Shown here: positions 1 through 5,585 of the stretch, one piece after another
Position numbering within the stretch: the first letter of the stretch is position 1
Layout of the letters: every line of letters starts with the position of its first letter
Assembly (NCBI GenBank): GCA_019310865.1
Contig: JAFDDL010000174.1
Coordinates: 1-7,384, forward strand
Source of the DNA: Deltaproteobacteria bacterium
GTDB taxonomy: Bacteria; Desulfobacterota; Desulfobacteria; Desulfobacterales; JAFDDL01
Length of the DNA stretch: 7,384 bases
Direction: 5' to 3'
Program-made: the position numbers and the translations under genes
Notes under the pieces: generated by a model
Database searches by the model: none
Seen by the model: only the letters and a program-made list of their open reading frames with translations
Told to the model about the DNA's origin: nothing

Positions 1-279
1 GTCCGGAAATCAGAACAGAAGCCGGTGAAACAAGAAACGGTATCACAAGTCCCCGTTGCGCCGACATCGGAGATCGCCTCACTGATCGTAAAGAATCAGG
101 AGATGTTCGCCAATTTGACGGAAAGTGTAAACTCGGTATCCAGAGAGCTGGGCGCCATCCGATCTTTTCTTGAACAGATCAATTGGAACAAGATGGGCCA
201 GGAAGGCAACCGCGCCGAACCACAACTTATTCCCCTCGATTTTGAGGCCTATTTAACTGATCTGGAAGGGAAAAAATGA
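1..279 (+). CDS. Hypothetical small protein, probably 5'-truncated by the window edge
   Basis: I do not recognise this protein. The reading frame is open from base 1 (frame 1) to the TGA at 277-279, so the gene may begin left of the window. The first possible internal start is GTG at 25, which would give 84 residues, but no convincing ribosome binding site precedes it. The chain starts with a Lys/Gln/Pro/Val-rich stretch and continues into a polar segment that could form an amphipathic helix or short coiled coil (LIVKNQEMFANLTESVNSV, then SRELGAIRSFLEQI). It ends in an acidic-hydrophobic tail with a basic terminus (EAYLTDLEGKK). There is no signal peptide, membrane segment or catalytic motif, so it is probably cytosolic. 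Its stop overlaps an ATG (ATGA, 276-279) preceded by a purine-rich GGAAGGG, which suggests translational coupling to the transglycosylase gene downstream. That it is coding is moderately supported; no function can be inferred. Confidence 0.5.
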   Translation, partial: VRKSEQKPVKQETVSQVPVAPTSEIASLIVKNQEMFANLTESVNSVSRELGAIRSFLEQINWNKMGQEGNRAEPQLIPLDFEAYLTDLEGKK

Positions 280-293
280 GTTGTACGGTGTAA
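264..293 (+). promoter_or_regulatory. Ribosome binding site, coupled ATG and five-codon mini-ORF ahead of the transglycosylase
   Basis: GGAAGGG at 264-270 lies five bases before an ATG at 276-278 that overlaps the preceding gene's TGA, a classic coupling arrangement. The frame opened by this ATG is the same as that of the transglycosylase ATG at 309, but it meets TAA at 291-293 after only five codons (MSCTV). The ATG at 309 itself has no purine-rich site in front of it. Either this is a minimal leader from which ribosomes reinitiate, or the true start is 276 and the TAA is a recent nonsense change or a sequence error. These readings cannot be separated from this window alone. Confidence 0.5.
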
Positions 294-308
294 AAAATTC
301 GTGCCGGC

Positions 309-932
309 ATGCTATTTAATGTCCATCCAGAAATAGACAAAACCCCCATCTTGGGTATCGTCGTGTTTCTGGTTATCGAATGTCTGGTTCCCCCAGCGGG
401 TGCGGAAATATTCACCTATATCGACCAAAGCGGGAATCTGCATTTTACAAATCGACCCGTATCCTCCGTGCACCGAGTATATGTTTCCCACCGGCCCTCA
501 CTGACCCTGGCAGATTCGATACCGGACCGCTACGATGCCATCATAGACAAAGCCGGCAGACGGTTTAACCTTTCAAGAGCGCTGCTCAAAGCGATTATAA
601 AAGTTGAATCGGACTACAATCCCCGAGCGGTCTCACGATCAGGCGCCCAGGGCTTGATGCAGATCATGCCGGCGAACCAGCGTGCCCTGGAATTGGGGGA
701 TCCGTTTGATCCAGATGAAAACATCATGGCCGGTGCCCGGTATTTAAGCAAACTGGTCAAGCAGTATCAGGGAAAACTATTATTAGCGCTTGCCGCTTAC
801 AACGCTGGACCGACACGGGTTTCTCAAACGGAGTTTCCGCCATTTTCCGAAACACGGAATTTCGTTAAACGGGTGATGCGCTATTATTATTCCATCAAGC
901 GCCAATTGAAAAAGCGATCATCGGAAGGATAA
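309..932 (+). CDS. Secreted lytic transglycosylase, DUF4124-SLT domain type
   Basis: Predicted to cleave the MurNAc-GlcNAc bond of peptidoglycan in the periplasm, leaving 1,6-anhydro-MurNAc. The 207-residue chain has a hydrophobic signal segment (about residues 13-31, GIVVFLVIECLVPPAGA) with a likely signal peptidase I site after AGA. A DUF4124-like module follows at about 33-57 (IFTYIDQSGNLHFTNRP), then an SLT/goose-lysozyme-like catalytic domain at about 72-200. The catalytic glutamate is E100 in KVESDYNP; GAQGLMQIMP (about 112-121), AGARYLSKL and AAYNAGP (about 162-168) are the other family signatures. The tail is strongly basic. ATG at 309 is the first start after an in-frame TAA at 291, but it lacks a ribosome binding site, and a better one precedes an ATG at 276 in the same frame. 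The n-region starting at 309 is acidic (HPEIDK), unusual for a Sec signal. The gene ends 18 bp from the convergent RelA/SpoT gene. Family assignment is secure; its physiological role is not known. Confidence 0.92.
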   Translation: MLFNVHPEIDKTPILGIVVFLVIECLVPPAGAEIFTYIDQSGNLHFTNRPVSSVHRVYVSHRPSLTLADSIPDRYDAIIDKAGRRFNLSRALLKAIIKVESDYNPRAVSRSGAQGLMQIMPANQRALELGDPFDPDENIMAGARYLSKLVKQYQGKLLLALAAYNAGPTRVSQTEFPPFSETRNFVKRVMRYYYSIKRQLKKRSSEG

Positions 933-950
933 CATGAACAGTGGGGATAA

Positions 951-3146
951 TTATTGCCGGCCATAGGTTTTAATGGCAACGGTACCGACATCAAAGCACT
1001 GGAAAAAAGCTCGGGAATCTAATAAATTTTGAAAGGAAATCGATACCGAGACGGCCGGTACTTGGGGTCGTTTTTTGGGGGTGCTTTTAATATTGTGAAT
1101 CTTCAGCTCCGATTCAATGGGTGCCATTCGGTTGATGATATCCTGAAGCGTTGCCCCGATTATTTGGGTTTCAAAGGTGATGGGATGGGGCCACTGGTTT
1201 TTGTCATCCCATTTGACGCGCAGCAGTTTTTCTATTTTCATCTCCGAATTTCCGGCAAGATTGGGACATTCAGCTCGGTGAAACGCCACACCACGCTCGC
1301 TCAGGGCAGCTAGAACATTCTCCAAACCCGGATATGGGTTGCAGCACTTGGAAAATTTATGGACTGCTTTTTCGAACTCGGAGACAAGCAGCAGATTCTG
1401 TTTTGCCGATAGGGACCGCTGACCGGGCCTGGATTCTGGATTCTGACCCATCTCAGACGACGCCTTGATGTGATCCAGATAGTATAGGATGACGTTGGTA
1501 GAAATGGAATCCTGCCCGATTCGAATATAGAGCTGGTTTCGGTCTTTTATGTGGAGAAAATTGAGAATCAAAGAGATTGTTTCGTCCTCGAGAATTTGAG
1601 TGGACAGCCCGTAGTGTTCGATATCTTGAAGGAGCAGCGCTTTTCCAATCTTTTCAGCATAGGCTTGCCGCCGTTTTTGTACAAGCTTGTTGACCGCATT
1701 GCGTGCCTTGGGAGAGATACACAAGCTTTCCAAGTCTGAATCGGCTTCAAGAGGCGTTTCAGAAGACAGGATTTTAACGACATCCCCGTCTGAAAGGATT
1801 TGTGTCTGGTTCACCCGCCGACCATTGATATAGGCACCACTGCAATAGTCCCCCAGGGCCGAATGGATTTTGTAAGCAAAATCGAGAACGTTGCTGCCCC
1901 GGGGCAAATAATGAATATCTCCCTTGGGTGTCAGGACAAACACTTCATCACCACTGGACAACCGAATGAGATCCTTTCGTTGAGGGGCCGGTCCGCCGTA
2001 TTCACCGATGCTCTTAAGCAAATCGCTTATTTCTGCCCAATACGATTCCTGTGCCGGCTTTTTGGGATCCCATTGATACATCATGCCGGAGTTTGCGGCT
2101 AGGTCCATCTCCTTTATCCGAATTTTGATCAGGTAATCGTCCCCCTTATCATTGATCCGGACATGAAGGCTCTGGTAGCCATTGGGTTTTTGATTGGCGA
2201 TAAAATCGCGAATACTTTTGGGGACTGGTGTGAATTCGCTGTTTAAAATTCCCAAACCGCCATAACAAATCAGCGAATCATCCGTATCCAAAATGATCGT
2301 AAAATCGATACGGTTTTCGGCATTGGATACATTGAGTGTTTGACGATACTGCGAGTAATAGGGCCCGAGATCCTTGACCCGGGAGCGAACAGAGACCGGG
2401 CATGGTAGCACAGACAACGCGGCCTCAAGAGATTTTTGAAATTCAGCGACTTGATCTGAACTTCTCAAGCTTCTGATAAGGTTTAATATTCGTTTGCTCT
2501 TTCGGGGAAATAATTGGGTTAAGGCCAGATTGTACAGATGTCGCTTTATGGGAAACAGATTGAGCTTTGCCGCCAGTGGTGCATAAACTTTCAAGGTTTC
2601 AAGGGCGATGCGCCTGCGCTTGGCCACGGGCAGGCTTCCCAATGTCCGCATGTTATGAAGTCGGTCCGCCAGTTTGATCATCAGCACTTCCAGTCGTCGG
2701 CTGGCGCTGACAAAAATTTTGCTGTGTGTGAGGTCACTCCGGGTGGCGCGATCGAATCTACTCAAAATGAGTTTGGTGCAACCATCGACCAGCTCCGCGA
2801 CGGGTTTTCCAAATTTTCCTTCGATATCCAGTAGGGTGATATGGGGAACATCCTCTACGACATCATGCAGAAAAGCTGCCGCGATGAGCTGGGAATCCGT
2901 GACTTTAAAATCCCGCAATAAAATTTCAGCGACGGCCATTGGGTGGTTGAAATAGGGTTCACCGGATTTTCGAAAATACCCCAGGTGATGTTTATAGGAA
3001 TAGGAAAGAGCTTCGTGGACGAGGTTCTGGTTGTCGACCGATTTATCCAGGTATCTGGATATCATCCGCTGATATTGGTCCAATGGTGGTAAAGCACGTA
3101 ATTTCTTGAGGGACGGTTTTGTATGTGCGACGTTGTTGCTATCCAT
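951..3146 (-). CDS. RelA/SpoT homologue, (p)ppGpp hydrolase with a degenerate synthetase domain
   Basis: Long-form RSH of 731 residues, a normal family length, cytosolic, controlling the alarmone (p)ppGpp. HD hydrolase domain at about 40-200 has its motifs intact: RKSGEPY (59-65), H68 in HPMAVAEIL, HDVVED (94-99) and KLADRLHNMRTL with D161 and N165. The synthetase region (about 245-365) keeps R256/K258 of the G-loop and PNGYQSLH (321-328) but has lost much else. The usual D-L-x-A-x-R segment reads DFTIIL, so the arginine is gone. The E-x-Q-I-R-T strand reads LIKIRIK, so the catalytic glutamate aligns with L339. AAHW is replaced by MYQW. C-terminal regulatory domains are complete: TGS (about 400-462), a helical region, a zinc-finger-like CC...H..C (KCCNPYPG at 600, HRAECPNL at 623), and ACT (about 653-728). 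I infer a hydrolase-dominant, SpoT-like enzyme. GGTGA at 3156-3160 is a modest ribosome binding site nine bases before ATG. I withhold a symbol because activity is uncertain. Confidence 0.93.
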   Translation of the reverse strand: MDSNNVAHTKPSLKKLRALPPLDQYQRMISRYLDKSVDNQNLVHEALSYSYKHHLGYFRKSGEPYFNHPMAVAEILLRDFKVTDSQLIAAAFLHDVVEDVPHITLLDIEGKFGKPVAELVDGCTKLILSRFDRATRSDLTHSKIFVSASRRLEVLMIKLADRLHNMRTLGSLPVAKRRRIALETLKVYAPLAAKLNLFPIKRHLYNLALTQLFPRKSKRILNLIRSLRSSDQVAEFQKSLEAALSVLPCPVSVRSRVKDLGPYYSQYRQTLNVSNAENRIDFTIILDTDDSLICYGGLGILNSEFTPVPKSIRDFIANQKPNGYQSLHVRINDKGDDYLIKIRIKEMDLAANSGMMYQWDPKKPAQESYWAEISDLLKSIGEYGGPAPQRKDLIRLSSGDEVFVLTPKGDIHYLPRGSNVLDFAYKIHSALGDYCSGAYINGRRVNQTQILSDGDVVKILSSETPLEADSDLESLCISPKARNAVNKLVQKRRQAYAEKIGKALLLQDIEHYGLSTQILEDETISLILNFLHIKDRNQLYIRIGQDSISTNVILYYLDHIKASSEMGQNPESRPGQRSLSAKQNLLLVSEFEKAVHKFSKCCNPYPGLENVLAALSERGVAFHRAECPNLAGNSEMKIEKLLRVKWDDKNQWPHPITFETQIIGATLQDIINRMAPIESELKIHNIKSTPKKRPQVPAVSVSISFQNLLDSRAFFQCFDVGTVAIKTYGRQ

Positions 3147-3170
3147 GTGGCAAAGTCACCGAACGTCCGG

Positions 3171-3188
3171 AGTCAAATTATTTTGACT
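3171..3188. promoter_or_regulatory. Perfect palindrome in the RelA/SpoT leader
   Basis: The arms agtcaaa and tttgact are exact reverse complements with a four-base ttat centre. The site lies 25-42 bp upstream of the RelA/SpoT ATG and downstream of the promoter candidate at 3217-3244. It could be an operator for a dimeric regulator, or an RNA hairpin near the 5' end of the transcript. It is AT-rich and not followed by a U-run, so a simple terminator is less likely. The regulator is unknown. Confidence 0.4.
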
Positions 3189-3216
3189 GGCCAGTAACGA
3201 CTTATTTTCACCGATA

Positions 3217-3244
3217 ATATTACATGCCACAACACGACGGTGAA
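3217..3244 (-). promoter_or_regulatory. Candidate sigma70-type promoter for the RelA/SpoT gene
   Basis: Reading the minus strand, TTCACC (3244-3239, four of six bases matching TTGACA) is separated by 16 bp from TAATAT (3222-3217, close to TATAAT). Transcription would start near 3210, giving a leader of about 64 nt that contains the 3171-3188 palindrome. It is the best match in the 144-bp gap but is judged by eye only. Confidence 0.35.
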
Positions 3245-3252
3245 ATCAACTT

Positions 3253-3278
3253 AGGGCTCGCGCAGATACGCGAACCCT
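3253..3278 (-). terminator. Stem-loop after the Na+-pump beta subunit gene, possible terminator
   Basis: Arms 3253-3262 and 3269-3278 form a 10-bp stem with a six-base loop. The single imperfect position is a G-U wobble in the minus-strand RNA but a C-A mismatch in the plus-strand RNA, so the hairpin is better formed in the minus transcript, as expected for a structure ending the beta-subunit mRNA. It starts 12 bases after that gene's stop. Only a poor U-tract follows (GUUGAUUUC), so intrinsic termination is unproven. The proximal arm, extended by two bases (TAAGGGTTCGCG), is also found at the pheT stop codon. Confidence 0.4.
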
Positions 3279-3290
3279 TACCAATTTCCG

Positions 3291-4418
3291 CTACATCATG
3301 AAACTCCACAAAATCCCCGCGCCAATGGCCGAGCCGATAACCCCCGAAATATTTGGCGCCATGGCATGCATGAGTAAGAAATTGGACGGATCTTCAGCCT
3401 GGCCTACCATCTGAACCACCCGGGCGGAGTCGGGCACGGCTGAAACACCTGCTGCTCCCAGAAGGGGATTGATTTTTTGCCGTAAAAAAAGGTTCATAAT
3501 TTTGGCAAAAATAAGACCCGAGGCGGTGGCGATACCAAAGGAAACAGCCCCGAGGATGAAAATTCCAACCGATTGAGGGGTGAGGAAGACATCTGCCTGG
3601 GTGCTTGCGCCAACGGTCAAGCCGAGCAAAATGGTGACTGAATCGATGATTGGACGGCGCGCGGCCTCTGCCAGGCGTTCGGTAACCGCGGCCTCCTTGA
3701 GCAAGTTGCCCAAAAACAGCAGCCCCAGAAGCGGTAATGCAGCCGGTGCAAGCAGGCAGCAGAGCAATAAACCGACGATCGGAAATATGATTTTTTCTCG
3801 CTTTGAAACTTCCCGGGGGTCTTCCATTCGAATGAGGCGTTCTTCACGGCTTGTTAAAAGTTTCATAATCGGTGGCTGAATAACCGGTACCAGTGCCATG
3901 TATGAGTAAGCGGCCACAGCGATGGGGCCAATGAGTTCCGGTGCCAGTTTGGCGGTCAAGAAGATGGCCGTGGGTCCGTCTGCACCACCGATGATGCCGA
4001 TAGAAGCGGCCTCATTGGGTGCGAACCCGAGGGCCAGTGCGCCCAAAAAGGTAATGAAAATGCCCATTTGGGCGGCCGCGCCCAAAAGCATGAGTAAGGG
4101 GCGCGCCAGCATCGTTGAAAAGTCGGTTAAGGCGCCGATTCCCATGAAAATAAGGGGCGGATAGATACCTAAGGTGACGCCCAGATACAAATAGTGAAGG
4201 ACACTGTTGCTTTCGTAAATGCTCAGCCCGAGACCCTTGAATACCGGAATATTACCCATCAGGATGCCGAATCCGATGGGAACCAGCAAAAGCGGCTCAT
4301 AATGCTTTGCGATTCCGAGATAAATGAAAGAGCTGCCGATGATCATCATGATCACATTGCGATAGTCAAGCATCGCATAACCGGTGTTTGATAAAAAGTC
4401 TAATAACAGATTTTCCAT
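3291..4418 (-). CDS. Sodium-ion-translocating decarboxylase, beta subunit (OadB/GcdB/MmdB family)
   Basis: Integral membrane subunit that decarboxylates carboxybiotin and couples the reaction to Na+ export across the inner membrane. At 375 residues it has the short GcdB/MmdB-like length rather than the longer Klebsiella OadB length. Almost the entire chain is hydrophobic helices. Family signatures are clear: GIIGGADGPTAIFL (141-154, with the Na+-pathway aspartate D147), VGASTQADVFL (269-279), NPLLGAAGVSAVPDSARVV (317-335, with S326) and HAMAPNISGVIGSAIGAG (351-368, with N355). The usual HAMGPN reads HAMAPN here. ATG at 4418 is preceded by AAGGAGT (4437-4431), somewhat distant at 12 bases but the best site present. 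It follows the OadG-like gene by 36 bp, so the two are almost certainly one transcript. No carboxyltransferase or biotin carrier lies in the window, so the substrate (oxaloacetate, methylmalonyl-CoA or glutaconyl-CoA) cannot be decided, and I give no symbol. Confidence 0.93.
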   Translation of the reverse strand: MENLLLDFLSNTGYAMLDYRNVIMMIIGSSFIYLGIAKHYEPLLLVPIGFGILMGNIPVFKGLGLSIYESNSVLHYLYLGVTLGIYPPLIFMGIGALTDFSTMLARPLLMLLGAAAQMGIFITFLGALALGFAPNEAASIGIIGGADGPTAIFLTAKLAPELIGPIAVAAYSYMALVPVIQPPIMKLLTSREERLIRMEDPREVSKREKIIFPIVGLLLCCLLAPAALPLLGLLFLGNLLKEAAVTERLAEAARRPIIDSVTILLGLTVGASTQADVFLTPQSVGIFILGAVSFGIATASGLIFAKIMNLFLRQKINPLLGAAGVSAVPDSARVVQMVGQAEDPSNFLLMHAMAPNISGVIGSAIGAGILWSFMM

Positions 4419-4454
4419 GGATTCGTTCTAACTCCTTCTGTCACAATTGTTCCG

Positions 4455-4898
4455 CTATTTTTCGCTTTTTTGTTTCCAGATGTAGTAGCCGGTTCCTTCG
4501 GGAAGAATATGTCCAGCTATAATCAGGTCGTTGATGATGGCGTGGGGGCGGGTTAAACCGCTTTTTCCGGCCAATTCCAAAAGTTTTGGTAAAGCGAAGG
4601 GTTCGCCAACCCAGTCGACCAGGAGCTTCACCTGCCGGGCAGACTCCTTGATATCACAGGTAAAAACCGGTGCCTGCCCGTCCTGGTCAATGTCAGGGAT
4701 TTCGGTTTCCGTCTCCTGCTGAGGGGTCTGAAACCAATTTTTCCGGTTGTCCCAGACGGCCAGCATTTTATGCAGCTGAGAGATGGCAAAAGACAGCAGT
4801 ATTAAGCCAATAAATACGATACTGATTCCCAGCGCAGCATATTCCCAACCATGATTTGCGGATATGGCTTCGAGACCGTACAATGCTTTCCCCTCCAA
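4455..4898 (-). CDS. OadG-like small membrane protein with a C-terminal winged-helix-like domain
   Basis: Probable gamma-type subunit that anchors or assembles a Na+-pumping decarboxylase. The 147-residue chain has one membrane helix at about 22-41 (ALGISIVFIGLILLSFAIS), then an amphipathic stretch (QLHKMLAVWDNRKNW), a charged Gln/Glu/Asp-rich linker (about 57-76), and a compact domain at about 84-143. That N-terminal layout matches the OadG family. The C-terminal domain is not the usual short OadG tail: LPKLLELAGKSGLTRPHAII, NDLIIAGHIL and GTGYYIWK resemble the helices and beta-wing of a winged-helix fold, though this is judged by eye. The start is uncertain. TTG at 4898 follows AAAGGGAG (4912-4905) at six bases, while TTG at 4883 follows GGAGGGG (4896-4890), also at six bases and the stronger site; the second would shorten the protein by five residues. 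The gene lies 36 bp before the beta-subunit gene, which supports the role. Confidence 0.8.
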   Translation of the reverse strand: MEGKALYGLEAISANHGWEYAALGISIVFIGLILLSFAISQLHKMLAVWDNRKNWFQTPQQETETEIPDIDQDGQAPVFTCDIKESARQVKLLVDWVGEPFALPKLLELAGKSGLTRPHAIINDLIIAGHILPEGTGYYIWKQKSEK

Positions 4899-4927
4899 TC
4901 CAGACTCCCTTTGTAAATGCGCGTGTT

Positions 4928-4956
4928 ATTATCTTTTAGGATCGTGAACCCAACAA
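4928..4956 (-). promoter_or_regulatory. Candidate sigma70-type promoter for the gamma/beta decarboxylase unit
   Basis: On the minus strand TTGTTG (4956-4951) is followed after exactly 17 bp by GATAAT (4933-4928). The predicted start is near 4921, about 23-38 nt before the two possible TTG start codons. The optimal spacing and good -10 element make this the best promoter candidate in the window, although the -35 matches only three of six consensus bases. Confidence 0.45.
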
Positions 4957-4970
4957 ATTGGACGAAGATT

Positions 4971-5005
4971 GCGAAGGCTTCGGAGTCTTCGCTTTCCTAT
5001 ATTCG
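4971..5005 (-). repeat. Intergenic repeat/hairpin copy behind the cNMP-like gene
   Basis: Plus-strand bases 4981-4998, cggagtcttcgctttcct, match 5961-5978 at 17 of 18 positions. The copy extends into a hairpin: gcgaag (4971-4976) pairs with cttcgc (4987-4992). It lies 20 bp beyond the stop of the cNMP-like gene and upstream of the gamma/beta promoter candidate. No U-tract follows in the minus transcript, so it is not a standard terminator. I interpret it as one member of a small dispersed intergenic repeat family. Confidence 0.5.
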
Positions 5006-5024
5006 TATCAAATCCACGACCGAC

Positions 5025-5453
5025 CTATTTCGGCGGCCCGGTGATATAGATCCTTCGTTCGGCAACGATTTCGTTAATCTTTTTCATGATTTTTTCGCTC
5101 ACAACGGCATCCGCCTGAAGCAGCTCCTGAAAATCCGCGCCGGGCATACACAGGACCTCTCCATCGGTCAGGGCGACGCCGGTTCCGGTATACTCAAAGG
5201 GGGTGACAACCGTGGACCAACCCATTATCTCTCCCCGGTGGTGGAGCGTTACAGCACGCCCCGCCTGAAAAGACATCATGTAATTACCTGACAAAATAAT
5301 ATAAAATGTGTGAGCTGCTTCACCTCGTTGGGTAAGGATTTCCCCCTCGGAAACCTTCATGGCATGCAAAAGTACAGCGACTTTTTCCAGTTCTTGTGAC
5401 TCTAGCTCCGCAAACAGATCCATTGTTGAAAGCAGCTGTTCATCAGCGGACAT
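5025..5453 (-). CDS. Stand-alone cyclic-nucleotide-binding-like domain protein
   Basis: A 142-residue soluble protein consisting almost entirely of a CAP/cNMP-binding-type beta-barrel (about residues 12-115), with an N-terminal helix (MDLFAELESQELEKVAVLL) and a C-terminal helix (VVSEKIMKKINEIVAERR). Visible signatures are EGEILTQRGEAAHTFYIILSG (about 36-56) and RGEIMGWSTVV (73-83). The phosphate-binding cassette keeps Gly-Glu (74-75), but the arginine expected about ten residues on is absent (PFEYTGTGVAL), so cAMP or cGMP binding is doubtful. No DNA-binding domain follows, so it is not a CRP/FNR activator; it may be a sensor or partner subunit. I chose ATG at 5453 because AAAGGA (5466-5461) sits seven bases upstream; a longer frame from 5504 has no comparable site. 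It lies about 130 bp after the MerR-type gene. Confidence 0.85.
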   Translation of the reverse strand: MSADEQLLSTMDLFAELESQELEKVAVLLHAMKVSEGEILTQRGEAAHTFYIILSGNYMMSFQAGRAVTLHHRGEIMGWSTVVTPFEYTGTGVALTDGEVLCMPGADFQELLQADAVVSEKIMKKINEIVAERRIYITGPPK

Positions 5454-5536
5454 ATTGGTTTCCTTTCCTCCATCCTGCCAAACCGTGCGACAGGTTATCA
5501 ACATGGGCCGTGAATTACGGAACAGAGAAGCTTATC

Positions 5537-5565
5537 AAGAGATCAAAAAACAACAGGAATGTCAA
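5537..5565 (-). promoter_or_regulatory. Weak promoter candidate between the MerR-type and cNMP-like genes
   Basis: The minus strand carries a perfect TTGACA (5565-5560), but the hexamer 17 bp downstream is TCTCTT (5542-5537), matching only three of six -10 bases. A TGATAA lies 22 bp away, too far for a normal promoter. The 132-bp gap makes a promoter here plausible, since pheT-merR read-through is the only alternative source of transcript. Confidence 0.3.
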
Positions 5566-5585
5566 TAGAAAAGACGCAAGGGCCG

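Noticed and set aside
1029..2955. Several plus-strand ORFs of about 60-100 codons opposite the RelA/SpoT gene
   Set aside because: They lie wholly inside a well-supported conserved minus-strand gene, show no recognisable domains, and are antisense shadows.
3580..4391. Plus-strand ORFs opposite the Na+-pump beta subunit, rich in Ala/Ser/Pro/Met
   Set aside because: The composition is what the antisense of hydrophobic, Gly/Ala-rich membrane helices gives, and the minus-strand family motifs are unambiguous.
4917..5291. Plus-strand ORF of 124 codons across the cNMP-like gene and its downstream gap
   Set aside because: It is antisense to a gene with clear family motifs and a good ribosome binding site, and its translation through the repeat and gap resembles nothing.
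5454..5504. Longer N-terminus of the cNMP-like protein
   Set aside because: The extra 17 residues (MLITCRTVWQDGG...) overlap the ribosome binding site of the better start at 5453 and do not look like part of the domain.
5508..5520. Near-palindrome ccgtgaattacgg between the MerR-type and cNMP-like genes
   Set aside because: Only four-base arms are solid, it is not followed by a U-tract, and it matches no operator I can name; probably chance.
5544..5566. T-run on the minus strand after a short ACA/TGT stem as a terminator for the MerR-type gene
   Set aside because: The stem has only three or four weak pairs; the T-run alone does not make a terminator.
3147..5585. tRNA or small structured RNA genes in the intergenic gaps
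   Set aside because: I looked on both strands for TPsiC-like GTTCRA boxes with matching acceptor stems and for known riboswitch-like cores in each gap and found none.
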